Source of the DNA: Bacteroidota bacterium
Lineage (GTDB): Bacteria > Bacteroidota > Bacteroidia > NS11-12g > UBA9320
DNA: 64,000 bases
Assembly: GCA_002746305.1 (NCBI GenBank)
Contig: NVWV01000001.1
Coordinates: 372,001-436,000 of the forward strand
Reading direction: 5' to 3'
Shown here: one piece after another, positions 18,600 through 27,406 of the stretch
Numbering within the stretch: position 1 is the stretch's first letter
Layout of the letters: each line of letters begins with the position of its first letter
The notes under the pieces: model-generated
Told to the model about the DNA's origin: nothing
Databases searched by the model: none
The model's input: only the letters and a program-made list of their open reading frames with translations
Position numbers and translations under genes: made by a program

Positions 18600-19177
18600 T
18601 TATTTTTGCTACAGGCGGACATAGTAAAGTAGTTTTTTCTGCATGTGCAGAAGAGGTAACCTGTTTTTTCGACGATTTTTCAGAGAATGATTCTTTTATT
18701 AGTAAACCGGTTTTTAAGTATGATAAAGAGATCAGGGGTAGTGAGAAAATTATTATCGCTATTGGAGATAATTTTACTAGAAAAAAAGTAGCAGGTGAAA
18801 TAAGTCATTCATTCGGAATAGTTACGGATGATTCTGCACTTGTAGATCACACTGTTAAAATAGGAGTTGGTTCTCAGATACTTCAGGGTACTATTTTGCA
18901 AGCGGATACTATAGTTGGACAACATACTATAATTAATACAGGAGCGAGTATTGACCACGATAGTATTATTGGAGATTATTGTCACATTGCACCACAAGTA
19001 ACATTATGTGGTAATGTTACTGTCGGAGAAGGAACTATTATTGGTGCAGGATCAACTGTGATTCCAGGTATAACAATAGGGAAATGGAGTAAGATAGGAG
19101 CAGGTTCTGTAGTTACTAAAAATATACCGGATAATGCAATTGCAGTTGGAAACCCTGCTAGAGTAATAAAATCTTGA
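18596..19177 (+). CDS. pglD: sugar O/N-acetyltransferase, PglD/NeuD-like
   Basis: A 193-residue two-domain protein: an N-terminal Rossmann-like nucleotide-sugar domain (MIIFATGGHSKVVF) and a left-handed beta-helix of hexapeptide repeats from about 84 on. His121 in GASIDHDS matches the catalytic base of PglD (His125 in Campylobacter). The expected reaction is N-acetylation of UDP-4-amino-sugar made by the PglE-like enzyme encoded next. ATG overlapping the pglC stop by 4 bp. Confidence 0.85.
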   Translation: MIIFATGGHSKVVFSACAEEVTCFFDDFSENDSFISKPVFKYDKEIRGSEKIIIAIGDNFTRKKVAGEISHSFGIVTDDSALVDHTVKIGVGSQILQGTILQADTIVGQHTIINTGASIDHDSIIGDYCHIAPQVTLCGNVTVGEGTIIGAGSTVIPGITIGKWSKIGAGSVVTKNIPDNAIAVGNPARVIKS

Positions 19178-20313
19178 TGACTAAAGAAAAGATATATCTC
19201 TCGTCTCCTCATCTAGGAGGAAATGAAATAAAATATGTGCAAGAAGCCTTTGATACTAATTGGATAGCCCCTTTGGGACCAAATGTGAATGGTTTTGAGG
19301 AAGAATTGGCTGCATACAGTAAAACAGCCCATTGTGCAGCCTTGAGTTCTGGTACTGCAGCCCTTCATTTGGCCTTAATTCTTTTAGGTATAGAGCAAGA
19401 TGATGAAGTACTATGTAGCACTTTTACTTTTTCTGCAACAGTAAATGCAATTGCATATCAAAAAGCTATTCCAATATTTGTGGACTCAGAAAAGGAAACT
19501 TGGAATATATGTCCAAAGACTTTGGAAGAAGCTATTTGTGCTCGAATAGAGAATGGGACAAAACCCAAAGCTTTAGTTTTAGTACATCTGTACGGAATGC
19601 CATCTAAAATGGAAGAGATTATGCAAGTATGCGATAAGTATTCAATTCCTATTATTGAAGATTCTGCTGAAGCATTAGGAGCTACTTATAAAGGACAGAA
19701 GATGGGCACTTTTGGTAAGCTAGGTGTTTTTTCTTTCAATGGAAATAAAATTATTACAACTTCAGGAGGCGGGGCTCTTATTTCAGAGGACCAGGGTTTA
19801 ATAGATAAATCAAGGTTTTTAGCTACTCAAGCAAGAGATGCAGCTCCTCATTACCAACATAGTCAAATAGGTTATAATTATAGGATGAGTAATATCGTAG
19901 CGGGTATAGGGAGAGGACAGTTGGAGGTTTTGGATAATCACATAGCCTTACGAAGAGCGAACAATGAATGGTATAAATCAATCTTTCAGAAATTTGAATA
20001 TATAGAGGTATTTACGGAGCCTAGTTCAGACTATTTTAGTAACCATTGGTTGACTTGTATTTTAGTTCACAGTAATAAAAAAAATATTGTAGGTGAAACC
20101 ATTAGACTAGCTCTAGAAGATGAAAATATAGAGTGCAGACCGCTTTGGAAACCCATGCATCAACAACCTGTTTTTAGTCATCATCCGTTTTATAGCAATG
20201 GAACAAGTGATGGTCTTTTTGAAATAGGCTTGTGCATGCCAAGTGGGTCTAACCTATCTGATAACCAGAGATATAGAATTAAGTCAGCATTGCTTAAAGT
20301 TTTAAGAAACTGA
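19177..20313 (+). CDS. pglE: DegT/DnrJ/EryC1/StrS sugar aminotransferase, PglE-like
   Basis: A 378-residue PLP-dependent sugar aminotransferase. SSGTAALHLAL (58-68) binds the cofactor phosphate, Asp162 in EDSAEA pairs with the ring nitrogen, and Lys191 in FSFNGNKI is the Schiff-base lysine. It should aminate a UDP-4-keto-6-deoxy sugar. The required 4,6-dehydratase (PglF) is not in the window. I take ATG 19177, which shares a base with the preceding stop; TTG 19174 would add one residue. Confidence 0.86.
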   Translation: MTKEKIYLSSPHLGGNEIKYVQEAFDTNWIAPLGPNVNGFEEELAAYSKTAHCAALSSGTAALHLALILLGIEQDDEVLCSTFTFSATVNAIAYQKAIPIFVDSEKETWNICPKTLEEAICARIENGTKPKALVLVHLYGMPSKMEEIMQVCDKYSIPIIEDSAEALGATYKGQKMGTFGKLGVFSFNGNKIITTSGGGALISEDQGLIDKSRFLATQARDAAPHYQHSQIGYNYRMSNIVAGIGRGQLEVLDNHIALRRANNEWYKSIFQKFEYIEVFTEPSSDYFSNHWLTCILVHSNKKNIVGETIRLALEDENIECRPLWKPMHQQPVFSHHPFYSNGTSDGLFEIGLCMPSGSNLSDNQRYRIKSALLKVLRN

Positions 20314-20317
20314 TAAT

Positions 20318-21502
20318 TTGAAAATTGTCTATTTTCTAACCAACTACCCATATTACTCTGAAACTTTTGTTGCAGAGGAGATTCAACAACTTCATACTGC
20401 AGGTCACGAGGTAGTTGTCTGCAATTTTACATGGTATAAGAGAGAACAAGATGGTCTAAGTGAGAAAGTACTTAATAATACAAAGAATCCAGTATTGTTA
20501 CTTTTAGCAACTCTAAGTAATTTAGTCAGAAGGAAAAGCCTGTTTTTCAGTATTAAAACTTGGAGATATTTGTTTGCTTGTGTGAGCAAGCGTCCAGACT
20601 TTTTTTTGAAGTATGTCTATATGCTTTTTAGCCTTGATTTTATGCAGAATCAAGTTGAAAAAGAAAAGATAAATTTAGCCATTAGTCACTTCCTATTTAA
20701 AAGTACATTGGCAGGTAAATTTATATGTGATAGTCTTGAGACTAAGTACCATATACGATTACACACAAAGAGAAGTTTATATCCTGATTTTGTACTTCGA
20801 GATATTTTGAATTCATCTTCTGCAATAACAGCAGAGTCACGAGATGTTGGAGATTTTTATGAGGAGTTTCTCAATAAGCCAAATAGTATAAAAGTAATAA
20901 GGCAGAGTATAAACTTGGAAAGACTTGCAGAGATTAGAGATGAGGCAAACAGTCTCAAAAAAGTTAACTTGATAGCCATTGGAAGACTAGTAAAGAAAAA
21001 AGGTTTTGGACTCTTAATTAAGGCCATAGCTAAATGCGAAGGAAATGTTCAGAAATCTATAAATCTCTCTATTTATGGGGATGGTCCTTTGGAGGAAGAA
21101 TTAAGAAATATAATTTGTAATAATGGCTTACAATCAGTTGTTACGCTGAAAGGAATGTATGAACATACGCAGTTGATGAAAGCACTTGCGGAGTCAGATC
21201 TGCTTATTGTTCCAAGTGTAGAACTCAAGAATGATATAGATGGAGTACCAACCGTTATTGCTGAAGCGATGGCAGTAAAAACTCCGGTATTAGCTACACC
21301 CATTGCAGGAATTGAGGAGATGGTGATTCATCAAAAAACTGGTTTCATTTCTCCAGCGAATAATGTTGAAGGCTTGGCCGAGGTATTATCGGGTTTAGTA
21401 GTTGATGGTAATTTGAGAAATAGAGTTGTTGAACAGGCGTTTGAAAAGGTTTCTTTGGAGTATAGATTAACATTGGCGGAAGAAATTGGAATTAATACTT
21501 AG
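20318..21502 (+). CDS. glycosyltransferase, GT4 family
   Basis: A 394-residue GT-B enzyme of the WcaL/AmsK-like kind. It starts IVYFLTNYPYYSETFVAEEI, has LIAIGRLVKKKGFGLLI at the beginning of the donor domain, and VELKNDIDGVPTVIAEAMAV as the EX7E region. TTG start 4 bp after the aminotransferase stop. Likely one of the later transferases of the repeat unit. Confidence 0.83.
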   Translation: MKIVYFLTNYPYYSETFVAEEIQQLHTAGHEVVVCNFTWYKREQDGLSEKVLNNTKNPVLLLLATLSNLVRRKSLFFSIKTWRYLFACVSKRPDFFLKYVYMLFSLDFMQNQVEKEKINLAISHFLFKSTLAGKFICDSLETKYHIRLHTKRSLYPDFVLRDILNSSSAITAESRDVGDFYEEFLNKPNSIKVIRQSINLERLAEIRDEANSLKKVNLIAIGRLVKKKGFGLLIKAIAKCEGNVQKSINLSIYGDGPLEEELRNIICNNGLQSVVTLKGMYEHTQLMKALAESDLLIVPSVELKNDIDGVPTVIAEAMAVKTPVLATPIAGIEEMVIHQKTGFISPANNVEGLAEVLSGLVVDGNLRNRVVEQAFEKVSLEYRLTLAEEIGINT

Positions 21503-22659
21503 TGCAAAAAGGTAAAAGAAATAAGTTAGCTGTTGTTTTTAGTGGAGATTTTCCGGAAGGGAATACTAAGAATGCTCGACTAAAAATTATCGCAAATGAA
21601 CTAAAGGAGAAGAATTGGGATTGTTATTTTTTGTCAGCATTCCCTTATAAGTTTAGTAAGACTTTAAACCATAAACAACCCAAAAGATGGAATGGGTTTA
21701 AGATTATTTTTTTCAGTCTTAGTCGTAAATATCCTATTCTATTTCCTTTGAGAGCCTTACAAATTTCCTTGGCTCAGGTTGTGATTCTCTATTGGACAAT
21801 ATTTAGAGCTCATCATTACACTGCATTTTATTATTACAATCCAAGATGGACAGATACCTTATTGAGTTTATATGTAAATACTCTTTTAGGAAGAAAATGT
21901 ATTGTAGACCAGACAGAACTATTTTCAAGTGGAGGTAATAAAAAATGGCATGAAAGTGAGGAGAAAATTATAGCCAAGAGAGCAACAGTCCTGTTTGTTA
22001 TTTCAAAGAAACTGGAAGAACATTATAAAACAATTAGAAGTAGACCAACATATTTATTCCCTATTCTCATAGATACCGAAAGATTTAAAACAGATACCAA
22101 AGAGCAAAATGGCCTAATGGGTTATATAGGATCATTTGCTGCGAAAGATGGTATTTATTTATTGCTTGAGGCTCTAAGAATATTGATTCAAAATGGTGAA
22201 GAACTGACGTTGAGACTAATTGGATACAATCCTGAAGTGGATAAACTAAAAGCAAAAGTGAAAGAGATGGGAATTGAAGATAGAGTAGAGATTACAGGAA
22301 CTGTTACCTATAAAGAAATTCCTTGGCTTTTGAATGAGTGTGATACGCTATTGATGAACAGAGATTCTAGTAATTTTTCTACCTACGGTTATCCAATCAA
22401 ATTAGGAGAATATTTTGCTTGTTTAAAACCTGTTGTAATGAGTGATGGTAAGGGGTTTTCTGAAGATTTTGAAGACAGGAATGAAGTCTTTAAATATGAG
22501 GTAGATAATGCAATATCCCTTGCAGAGGTTCTGACATATAGGTATAGGAGTATTGGAGAATCAGATGCAATAGCAAAAAGAGGACAGCAATATGCCTTGG
22601 ATTATTTTGATAGTGTAAAATTGGGCGGATTTCTGAGTACAGTATTAAACGAACTATGA
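21502..22659 (+). CDS. glycosyltransferase, GT4-like
   Basis: A 385-residue GT-B protein. The N-terminus reads AVVFSGDFPEGNTKNARL, the central part CIVDQTELFSSGGNKKWHE, and the donor domain runs GYIGSFAAKDGIYLLLEAL to YPIKLGEYFACLKPVV, where the usual EX7E is only partly kept (E present in GEYFA). GTG start sharing one base with the preceding stop. Acceptor and donor unknown. Confidence 0.75.
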   Translation: MQKGKRNKLAVVFSGDFPEGNTKNARLKIIANELKEKNWDCYFLSAFPYKFSKTLNHKQPKRWNGFKIIFFSLSRKYPILFPLRALQISLAQVVILYWTIFRAHHYTAFYYYNPRWTDTLLSLYVNTLLGRKCIVDQTELFSSGGNKKWHESEEKIIAKRATVLFVISKKLEEHYKTIRSRPTYLFPILIDTERFKTDTKEQNGLMGYIGSFAAKDGIYLLLEALRILIQNGEELTLRLIGYNPEVDKLKAKVKEMGIEDRVEITGTVTYKEIPWLLNECDTLLMNRDSSNFSTYGYPIKLGEYFACLKPVVMSDGKGFSEDFEDRNEVFKYEVDNAISLAEVLTYRYRSIGESDAIAKRGQQYALDYFDSVKLGGFLSTVLNEL

Positions 22660-23606
22660 AAAAAATTGCGGTCTTAGGGGCTGGAGGTTTCATTGGGAAC
22701 CACCTGGTAAATAAATTAAAGTTGGAGGGGAACTATGTTACGGCAGTGGATTTAAAACATCCGGAATTCGAACAAAGTAAGGCTGACAATTTTAAAATTG
22801 GAGACTTACGGGAAAAGGACTTTGTTCAAGAATTATTTGTAGAACCCTTTGATGAGGTATATCAACTGGCTGCAGATATGGGAGGAGCAGGTTATGTTTT
22901 TACGGGTGAACACGATGCAGATATTATGCATAACTCAGCACAGATTAATCTGAATGTCGTTGAAACTCTAAAGAGTAGTCAAGCAAAGATTTTCTATTCG
23001 TCATCAGCGTGTATATACCCAGAAGAGAACCAAAAAGATGCTTTAAATCCAATTTGTTCTGAAGACAGTGCCTTCCCCGCTAATCCTGATAGCGAATATG
23101 GTTGGGAAAAACTGTTTAGTGAAAGGTTATATCTAAGCTATGCCAGAAATTATGGTTTAGATATTAGAATAGCTCGTTTTCATAACATTTTTGGTCCAAA
23201 CGGTACGTTTCAAGGGGGGCGAGAAAAAGCTCCTGCAGCTATTTGTAGAAAAGTAATACTAGCTAAAGATGGAGATTCTATAGAAGTATGGGGGAGTGGT
23301 GCTCAAACACGGTCTTTTTTGTACATCGATGAATGCTTACAAGCTGTAGAGAAATTAATGAATTCAGATGTTAGAGTGCCTCTAAATATTGGTTCCTCAG
23401 AAATGATAAGTATAAATGATTTAACTAGAATGGTAATTCAGTTAAGTGGTAAAAACTTAAACATTAAAAATATTGATGGTCCAATAGGAGTAAACGGTAG
23501 ATGCTCCGATAATCAACTTATTGCCAAGCTTCTAAGTTGGCAGCCTAACTATCCATTGCAAAAGGGCATGGAAAGTCTTTATAGTTGGGTAAAATCTCAA
23601 GTTTAA
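22656..23606 (+). CDS. GDP-mannose 3,5-epimerase-like protein
   Basis: A 316-residue extended SDR. After the NAD motif GAGGFIG (8-14) it shows AADMGGAGYV (72-81), SSACIYPE (116-123) with Cys119, YGWEK with Tyr148/Lys152, RFHNIFGPNGT (174-184) and GGREKAPAA (187-195) with Lys191. These match the catalytic Cys, Tyr, Lys and Lys of plant GDP-mannose 3,5-epimerase (Cys145, Tyr174, Lys178, Lys217). The product would be GDP-L-galactose or GDP-L-gulose, a donor for this glycan. It is the last gene of the long operon. Confidence 0.82.
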   Translation: MKKIAVLGAGGFIGNHLVNKLKLEGNYVTAVDLKHPEFEQSKADNFKIGDLREKDFVQELFVEPFDEVYQLAADMGGAGYVFTGEHDADIMHNSAQINLNVVETLKSSQAKIFYSSSACIYPEENQKDALNPICSEDSAFPANPDSEYGWEKLFSERLYLSYARNYGLDIRIARFHNIFGPNGTFQGGREKAPAAICRKVILAKDGDSIEVWGSGAQTRSFLYIDECLQAVEKLMNSDVRVPLNIGSSEMISINDLTRMVIQLSGKNLNIKNIDGPIGVNGRCSDNQLIAKLLSWQPNYPLQKGMESLYSWVKSQV

Positions 23607-23627
23607 TTTTATAGTAACGACATCGTT

Positions 23628-23652
23628 TTTAGGTATAAATTTGCTACCTAAA
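23628..23652. promoter_or_regulatory. perfect 8-bp inverted repeat around the putA -7 element (candidate operator)
   Basis: TTTAGGTA (23628-23635) and TACCTAAA (23645-23652) are exact inverted copies separated by 9 bp. The spacer contains TAAATTTG (23636-23643), which fits the Bacteroidota -7 consensus TAnnTTTG. A repressor bound here would cover the transcription start of the proline dehydrogenase gene, whose ATG follows at 23655. No clear -33 TTG was found. Confidence 0.5.
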
Positions 23653-23654
23653 TT

Positions 23655-24824
23655 ATGATGTTATCTTTTGATAATACCGAAAGAGCTTTTGCTCATAAAT
23701 CCAACCTGGATTTAGCAAAAGCATATCGTCTTTTTCAGACATTTTCATACCCGTTTTTGGTAAGTCAAGGTCCTAAACTGGCCAATTTTGCACTAATCTT
23801 AGGATTACCTATTAAGGGTATAATTAAAAAAACAATTTTCCACCAGTTTTGCGGAGGAGAATCTATTGCAGAAAGTGCATCATCTGCTAAAGAACTATAT
23901 GAAAATGGAATAGGAGCAATTTTAGACTATTCAGTAGAAGGAGAGGGGAGTCCCGAAGATTTTAAGGATACATACGAGGAGTTGGTTAGAGTGATAAATG
24001 AGTCGGCTAATAAGCCAGAATACCCATTTGCAGTATTTAAGTGTACTGGAATAAGCGACTTTTCTTCATTGGAAAAAAAGTCTAACCAAGAAGAACTATC
24101 CGAGACAGAGTCTAGAGAGTACGTAGTGTTTAAAGAACGTCTAAGGTCACTTTGTGAGCTTGCGTCAGTAAAAAAAACTAAGTTGCTCATAGATGCAGAA
24201 GAAACATGGATTCAAAAGGCTATAGACGATGGGGCTTATGAGAATATGTCCATTTTTAATAGAGATGAAGCTGTTGTTTATAATACTGTTCAACTGTATC
24301 GAAAAGGAAGGATTGAGGAAATTGCAAATCAAATAAAAGTGGCTAGAGATCAAGGATATAAACTAGGGTTTAAATTGGTTCGAGGGGCTTATATGGAAAA
24401 GGAAACTGCACGAGCTAGTGAACTAGGTTATAAAAACCCAATTCAAGATTCCAAAGAGGATACAGATCGAGACTATGACGCAGCTCTACAATTGTGTTTT
24501 GATAATAAAGATGTCGTAAGTATCATGGCTGGAACACACAATGAAACAAGCTCGTATAAGCTTGCTCAGTTGTTGGAGGAAAATAATATTGATAAGAGTG
24601 ATGACCGTTTTTGGTTTGCCCAGTTGTATGGCATGAGCGATCATATTAGCTTTAACTTAGCTCATGCAGGGTTTAATGTTGCTAAATATTTGCCTTATGG
24701 TCCCGTAAAGGAAGTGCTACCATATTTAAGTAGAAGAGCTCAAGAAAATAGCAGTGTGAAAGGACAGGCTGGTAGAGAGTTATCGCTAATCAATGACGAA
24801 ATAAAGAGAAGGAAATCAAAATAG
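23655..24824 (+). CDS. putA: proline dehydrogenase
   Basis: A 389-residue monofunctional proline dehydrogenase (FAD, TIM barrel) of the Bacteroidota type. The barrel motifs LIDAEETW, GFKLVRGAYMEKE and MAGTHNE, and the C-terminal YLSRRAQEN with the paired arginines that bind the proline carboxylate, are all present. It oxidises proline to pyrroline-5-carboxylate and passes electrons to quinone. A second ATG at 23658 is equally possible. Its stop lies 1 bp from the stop of the convergent rnhA. Confidence 0.93.
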   Translation: MMLSFDNTERAFAHKSNLDLAKAYRLFQTFSYPFLVSQGPKLANFALILGLPIKGIIKKTIFHQFCGGESIAESASSAKELYENGIGAILDYSVEGEGSPEDFKDTYEELVRVINESANKPEYPFAVFKCTGISDFSSLEKKSNQEELSETESREYVVFKERLRSLCELASVKKTKLLIDAEETWIQKAIDDGAYENMSIFNRDEAVVYNTVQLYRKGRIEEIANQIKVARDQGYKLGFKLVRGAYMEKETARASELGYKNPIQDSKEDTDRDYDAALQLCFDNKDVVSIMAGTHNETSSYKLAQLLEENNIDKSDDRFWFAQLYGMSDHISFNLAHAGFNVAKYLPYGPVKEVLPYLSRRAQENSSVKGQAGRELSLINDEIKRRKSK

Positions 24825-24825
24825 A

Positions 24826-25311
24826 CTATAGAAGTGTTTCTCCAGGTGTAATGCTTTTCAAGTAACCGTGGTCTATTTTTAAGTCTGAACCTTCAGCAGC
24901 TTTTTTCGCAAGTTGATCACAAATTTCATTTTCGTGGACTCCACTATGACCTTTTACCCAGTGAAATTTAATATTATAAAAGGGATATTTATTCAGGAAT
25001 TGTCTCCATAAATCAGGATTGGCTTTATCCTTAAAGCCTTTTTTCTCCCAACCAAAAACCCATTTCTTTTCAACGGCATTGATAACATATTTAGAGTCAG
25101 AATAAATGTGAATCTCCTTGTCTCTAGCGGAGTCATTTAGTAATCTCAAAGCATCAATTACTGCCATTAGTTCCATTCTGTTATTCGTTGTTCGGGTAAA
25201 TCCTTTGCTTGCAGTTTTACGTTTACCTTTATACTTGAGTACGATCCCGTATCCACCTGGACCAGGATTACCCAAGGAACTCCCGTCTGTATAAATTTCT
25301 ATGATATCCAA
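24826..25311 (-). CDS. rnhA: ribonuclease HI
   Basis: A 161-residue RNase H with the catalytic tetrad Asp9 (YTDGSS), Glu47 (NNRMEL), Asp72 (YSDSKY) and Asp132 (EICDQLA), plus the His122 loop HWVKGHSGVHENE. It removes RNA from RNA:DNA hybrids. Length is normal for the bacterial enzyme. Its start overlaps the folC end by 13 bp, and it is the last gene of the minus-strand operon that begins near 29531. Confidence 0.95.
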   Translation of the reverse strand: MDIIEIYTDGSSLGNPGPGGYGIVLKYKGKRKTASKGFTRTTNNRMELMAVIDALRLLNDSARDKEIHIYSDSKYVINAVEKKWVFGWEKKGFKDKANPDLWRQFLNKYPFYNIKFHWVKGHSGVHENEICDQLAKKAAEGSDLKIDHGYLKSITPGETLL

Positions 25312-26552
25312 GGTAGGTTTCCTTCTGCCTTCAAATGTAGTAAATCTGCAATCACAAAATTGCTCCCTCCAATAAATAGGACCGTATTGTTTTCTTGATT
25401 CATTCGAATAATGGATTCGTATGAGTCGTTTAAAGCCTCTTGGAGACTATTAAAGGCAAAAGAGGTAATTCCTGCTTTCGAGAATTCCTCAACAGCATCC
25501 TCGGCCTCCATGCCTCTTACAACGGAAGGCTTAACGATATTAACTTGCTGGGATACAGGTAATAGAGGTATAATGGTGCTTAAATCTTTATCCTTTACAA
25601 AACCTAGAGTAAGATGTAAGTTCATATTCAACTTCTGGAGTTCTTCTGAAATAAGGCTAATCCCTTGTTCATTGTGAGCTACATCGCAAATCACCAGTGG
25701 GATTTCATTTAGAATTTGCCAACGCCCTTCAAAGTTAGATATCTTAGATACCTGAGTCAAAGCACGTCTGACGGTAGCTTCATCTGTAGGTAGGAGGGTT
25801 TGCAACAGATCAATACAACTTAAAGCACAGCCAATATTCCATTGCTGATGTTGTCCAATTAAATCGGTGTCAAATGACTTATCTTTATACGTATAGTGTG
25901 GGGCAGATTTTGAGTTTGCAATGGTATGAATAACGTTCAAAGATGTTTCTGTAATATTCCCTGTGACTACAGGAATTCCTGTTTTTATAATTCCAGCCTT
26001 TTCTGCTGCAATTAGTTCTAGGCTATCACCCAACATATCTTTGTGATCAAAGCTAATCGAAGTGATAATACATGCCAATGGATTAATAATATTGGTACTG
26101 TCTAACCTGCCTCCTAAACCCGTTTCAATGATAGCAATATCAACTTGCTTTTCAGCAAAGTATGAAAACGCCATAGCAACTGTGATTTCAAAAAAGGAAG
26201 GTTGAATTTCTTCGATAAGATCCTCTATAGATTTGGTAAAAGAGATTACAAACTCTTTTGGACAGAGTTCGCCATTTAGTTTAATACGTTCTCTGAAATC
26301 TAGTAGGTGAGGAGAAGTATATAGACCGACTTCATATCCTTGTGCTTGATAGATTGCTGACAGAATATGGCTGGTAGAGCCTTTTCCATTAGTTCCAGCA
26401 ACATGAATAGACTTAAAGTTATCTTGGGGATTGCCAAGAGCATCACACAGTTTAACAATGTTGGTTAGGTCTTTTTTAAAAGCTGATGCACCGATACGTT
26501 GGTACATTGGAAGCTTAGCATAAAGATAGGCTAACGTTTGTTCGTAGGTCAA
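25299..26552 (-). CDS. folC: bifunctional folylpolyglutamate synthase/dihydrofolate synthase
   Basis: A 417-residue Mur-ligase-type enzyme. VAGTNGKGSTS (51-61) is the ATP-binding loop; GLYTSPHLLDFRERIKLNG and ETGLGGRLDSTN follow in the expected order. It adds glutamate to dihydropteroate or folates in the cytoplasm. Seven bases separate it from the TonB-like gene upstream. Confidence 0.95.
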   Translation of the reverse strand: MTYEQTLAYLYAKLPMYQRIGASAFKKDLTNIVKLCDALGNPQDNFKSIHVAGTNGKGSTSHILSAIYQAQGYEVGLYTSPHLLDFRERIKLNGELCPKEFVISFTKSIEDLIEEIQPSFFEITVAMAFSYFAEKQVDIAIIETGLGGRLDSTNIINPLACIITSISFDHKDMLGDSLELIAAEKAGIIKTGIPVVTGNITETSLNVIHTIANSKSAPHYTYKDKSFDTDLIGQHQQWNIGCALSCIDLLQTLLPTDEATVRRALTQVSKISNFEGRWQILNEIPLVICDVAHNEQGISLISEELQKLNMNLHLTLGFVKDKDLSTIIPLLPVSQQVNIVKPSVVRGMEAEDAVEEFSKAGITSFAFNSLQEALNDSYESIIRMNQENNTVLFIGGSNFVIADLLHLKAEGNLPWIS

Positions 26553-26559
26553 GTCCTAA

Positions 26560-27393
26560 TTAATGCAGTTTAAACGTAAAACTGATGTAGCCACATTCTC
26601 TTCCTTTTCCAGACACTCGACTAAATTTGAATTGCTTTAAAGCGGCAATTGCATTTCTTCTAAGTGTAAGATTAGTCGTAGTATTTGGATCACGACTAGG
26701 AGAAAATTTTATACTGGACTGATCAACTGAACCATTGGCATTAACACAAATTCGAAGTCTTACAACTCCTGATTCTTGAACACCGCCTTTTGGTTGTTTA
26801 ATCTTTGCTATTTTAAAACCTCCGAGTCCTTCTCTTCCAATTCCTGTACCTGAACCGACAGGTCCATCTCCAATTTTGCCATTTCCCTCAGGGTCTCCCT
26901 CAGTAGTTCCTTCGGGTCCACCCTTAAAACCACCATCTCTATCAGGATCTCCTTTACCACTCCCCTTATTATCACTTCCTGATTTACCAGAACTTGGAAA
27001 TTGAGCTCTTGGGTCAGGTTTTTTAGGTTCAACAGGTTTAGTTACCGGTTTTGTAGATTCTGTCGTTGGCTTTGTTGGTTTAGTTTCAGGCTTGGTTTTA
27101 ACCACTGGAGGGGCTTCGGAAACATCGCTGGTCTCCTGATGTTGAGGAGTGTATTCTTCTTCTTCAAGAGGAGTCTCCTCTTGTTCAGATTCTTGAGCCG
27201 AACTATTATCTGAGCCTCCGTCATTTGGTTTACCAAGACTAATTGATACACTTCCAGCTAGTTTATCTTCGGCTTTTACTTCCGAGCAACCATTCATTAG
27301 TCCCATTACAATTAACATCATTAATAAAAGTGCAACAAAGGTTATTGTTCCTATGAGTGCTTTTCGTTCTTCTATTCTTTTAATATCAATCAT
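26560..27393 (-). CDS. TonB-like energy-transducing protein
   Basis: A 277-residue protein with one N-terminal membrane helix (about 15-34), a long periplasmic linker rich first in Glu/Pro/Lys/Thr (60-130) and then in Gly/Asp (130-195), and a small C-terminal domain VRLRICVNANGSVDQSSIKF ending SFTFKLH that fits TonB C-terminal domains. With ExbD and ExbB encoded just upstream it should pass proton-motive force to outer-membrane receptors. The Gly/Asp-rich linker is unusual for a TonB; a cell-envelope (TolA-like) role is possible. Confidence 0.75.
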   Translation of the reverse strand: MIDIKRIEERKALIGTITFVALLLMMLIVMGLMNGCSEVKAEDKLAGSVSISLGKPNDGGSDNSSAQESEQEETPLEEEEYTPQHQETSDVSEAPPVVKTKPETKPTKPTTESTKPVTKPVEPKKPDPRAQFPSSGKSGSDNKGSGKGDPDRDGGFKGGPEGTTEGDPEGNGKIGDGPVGSGTGIGREGLGGFKIAKIKQPKGGVQESGVVRLRICVNANGSVDQSSIKFSPSRDPNTTTNLTLRRNAIAALKQFKFSRVSGKGRECGYISFTFKLH

Positions 27394-27406
27394 AATGTTG
27401 TGTTTT

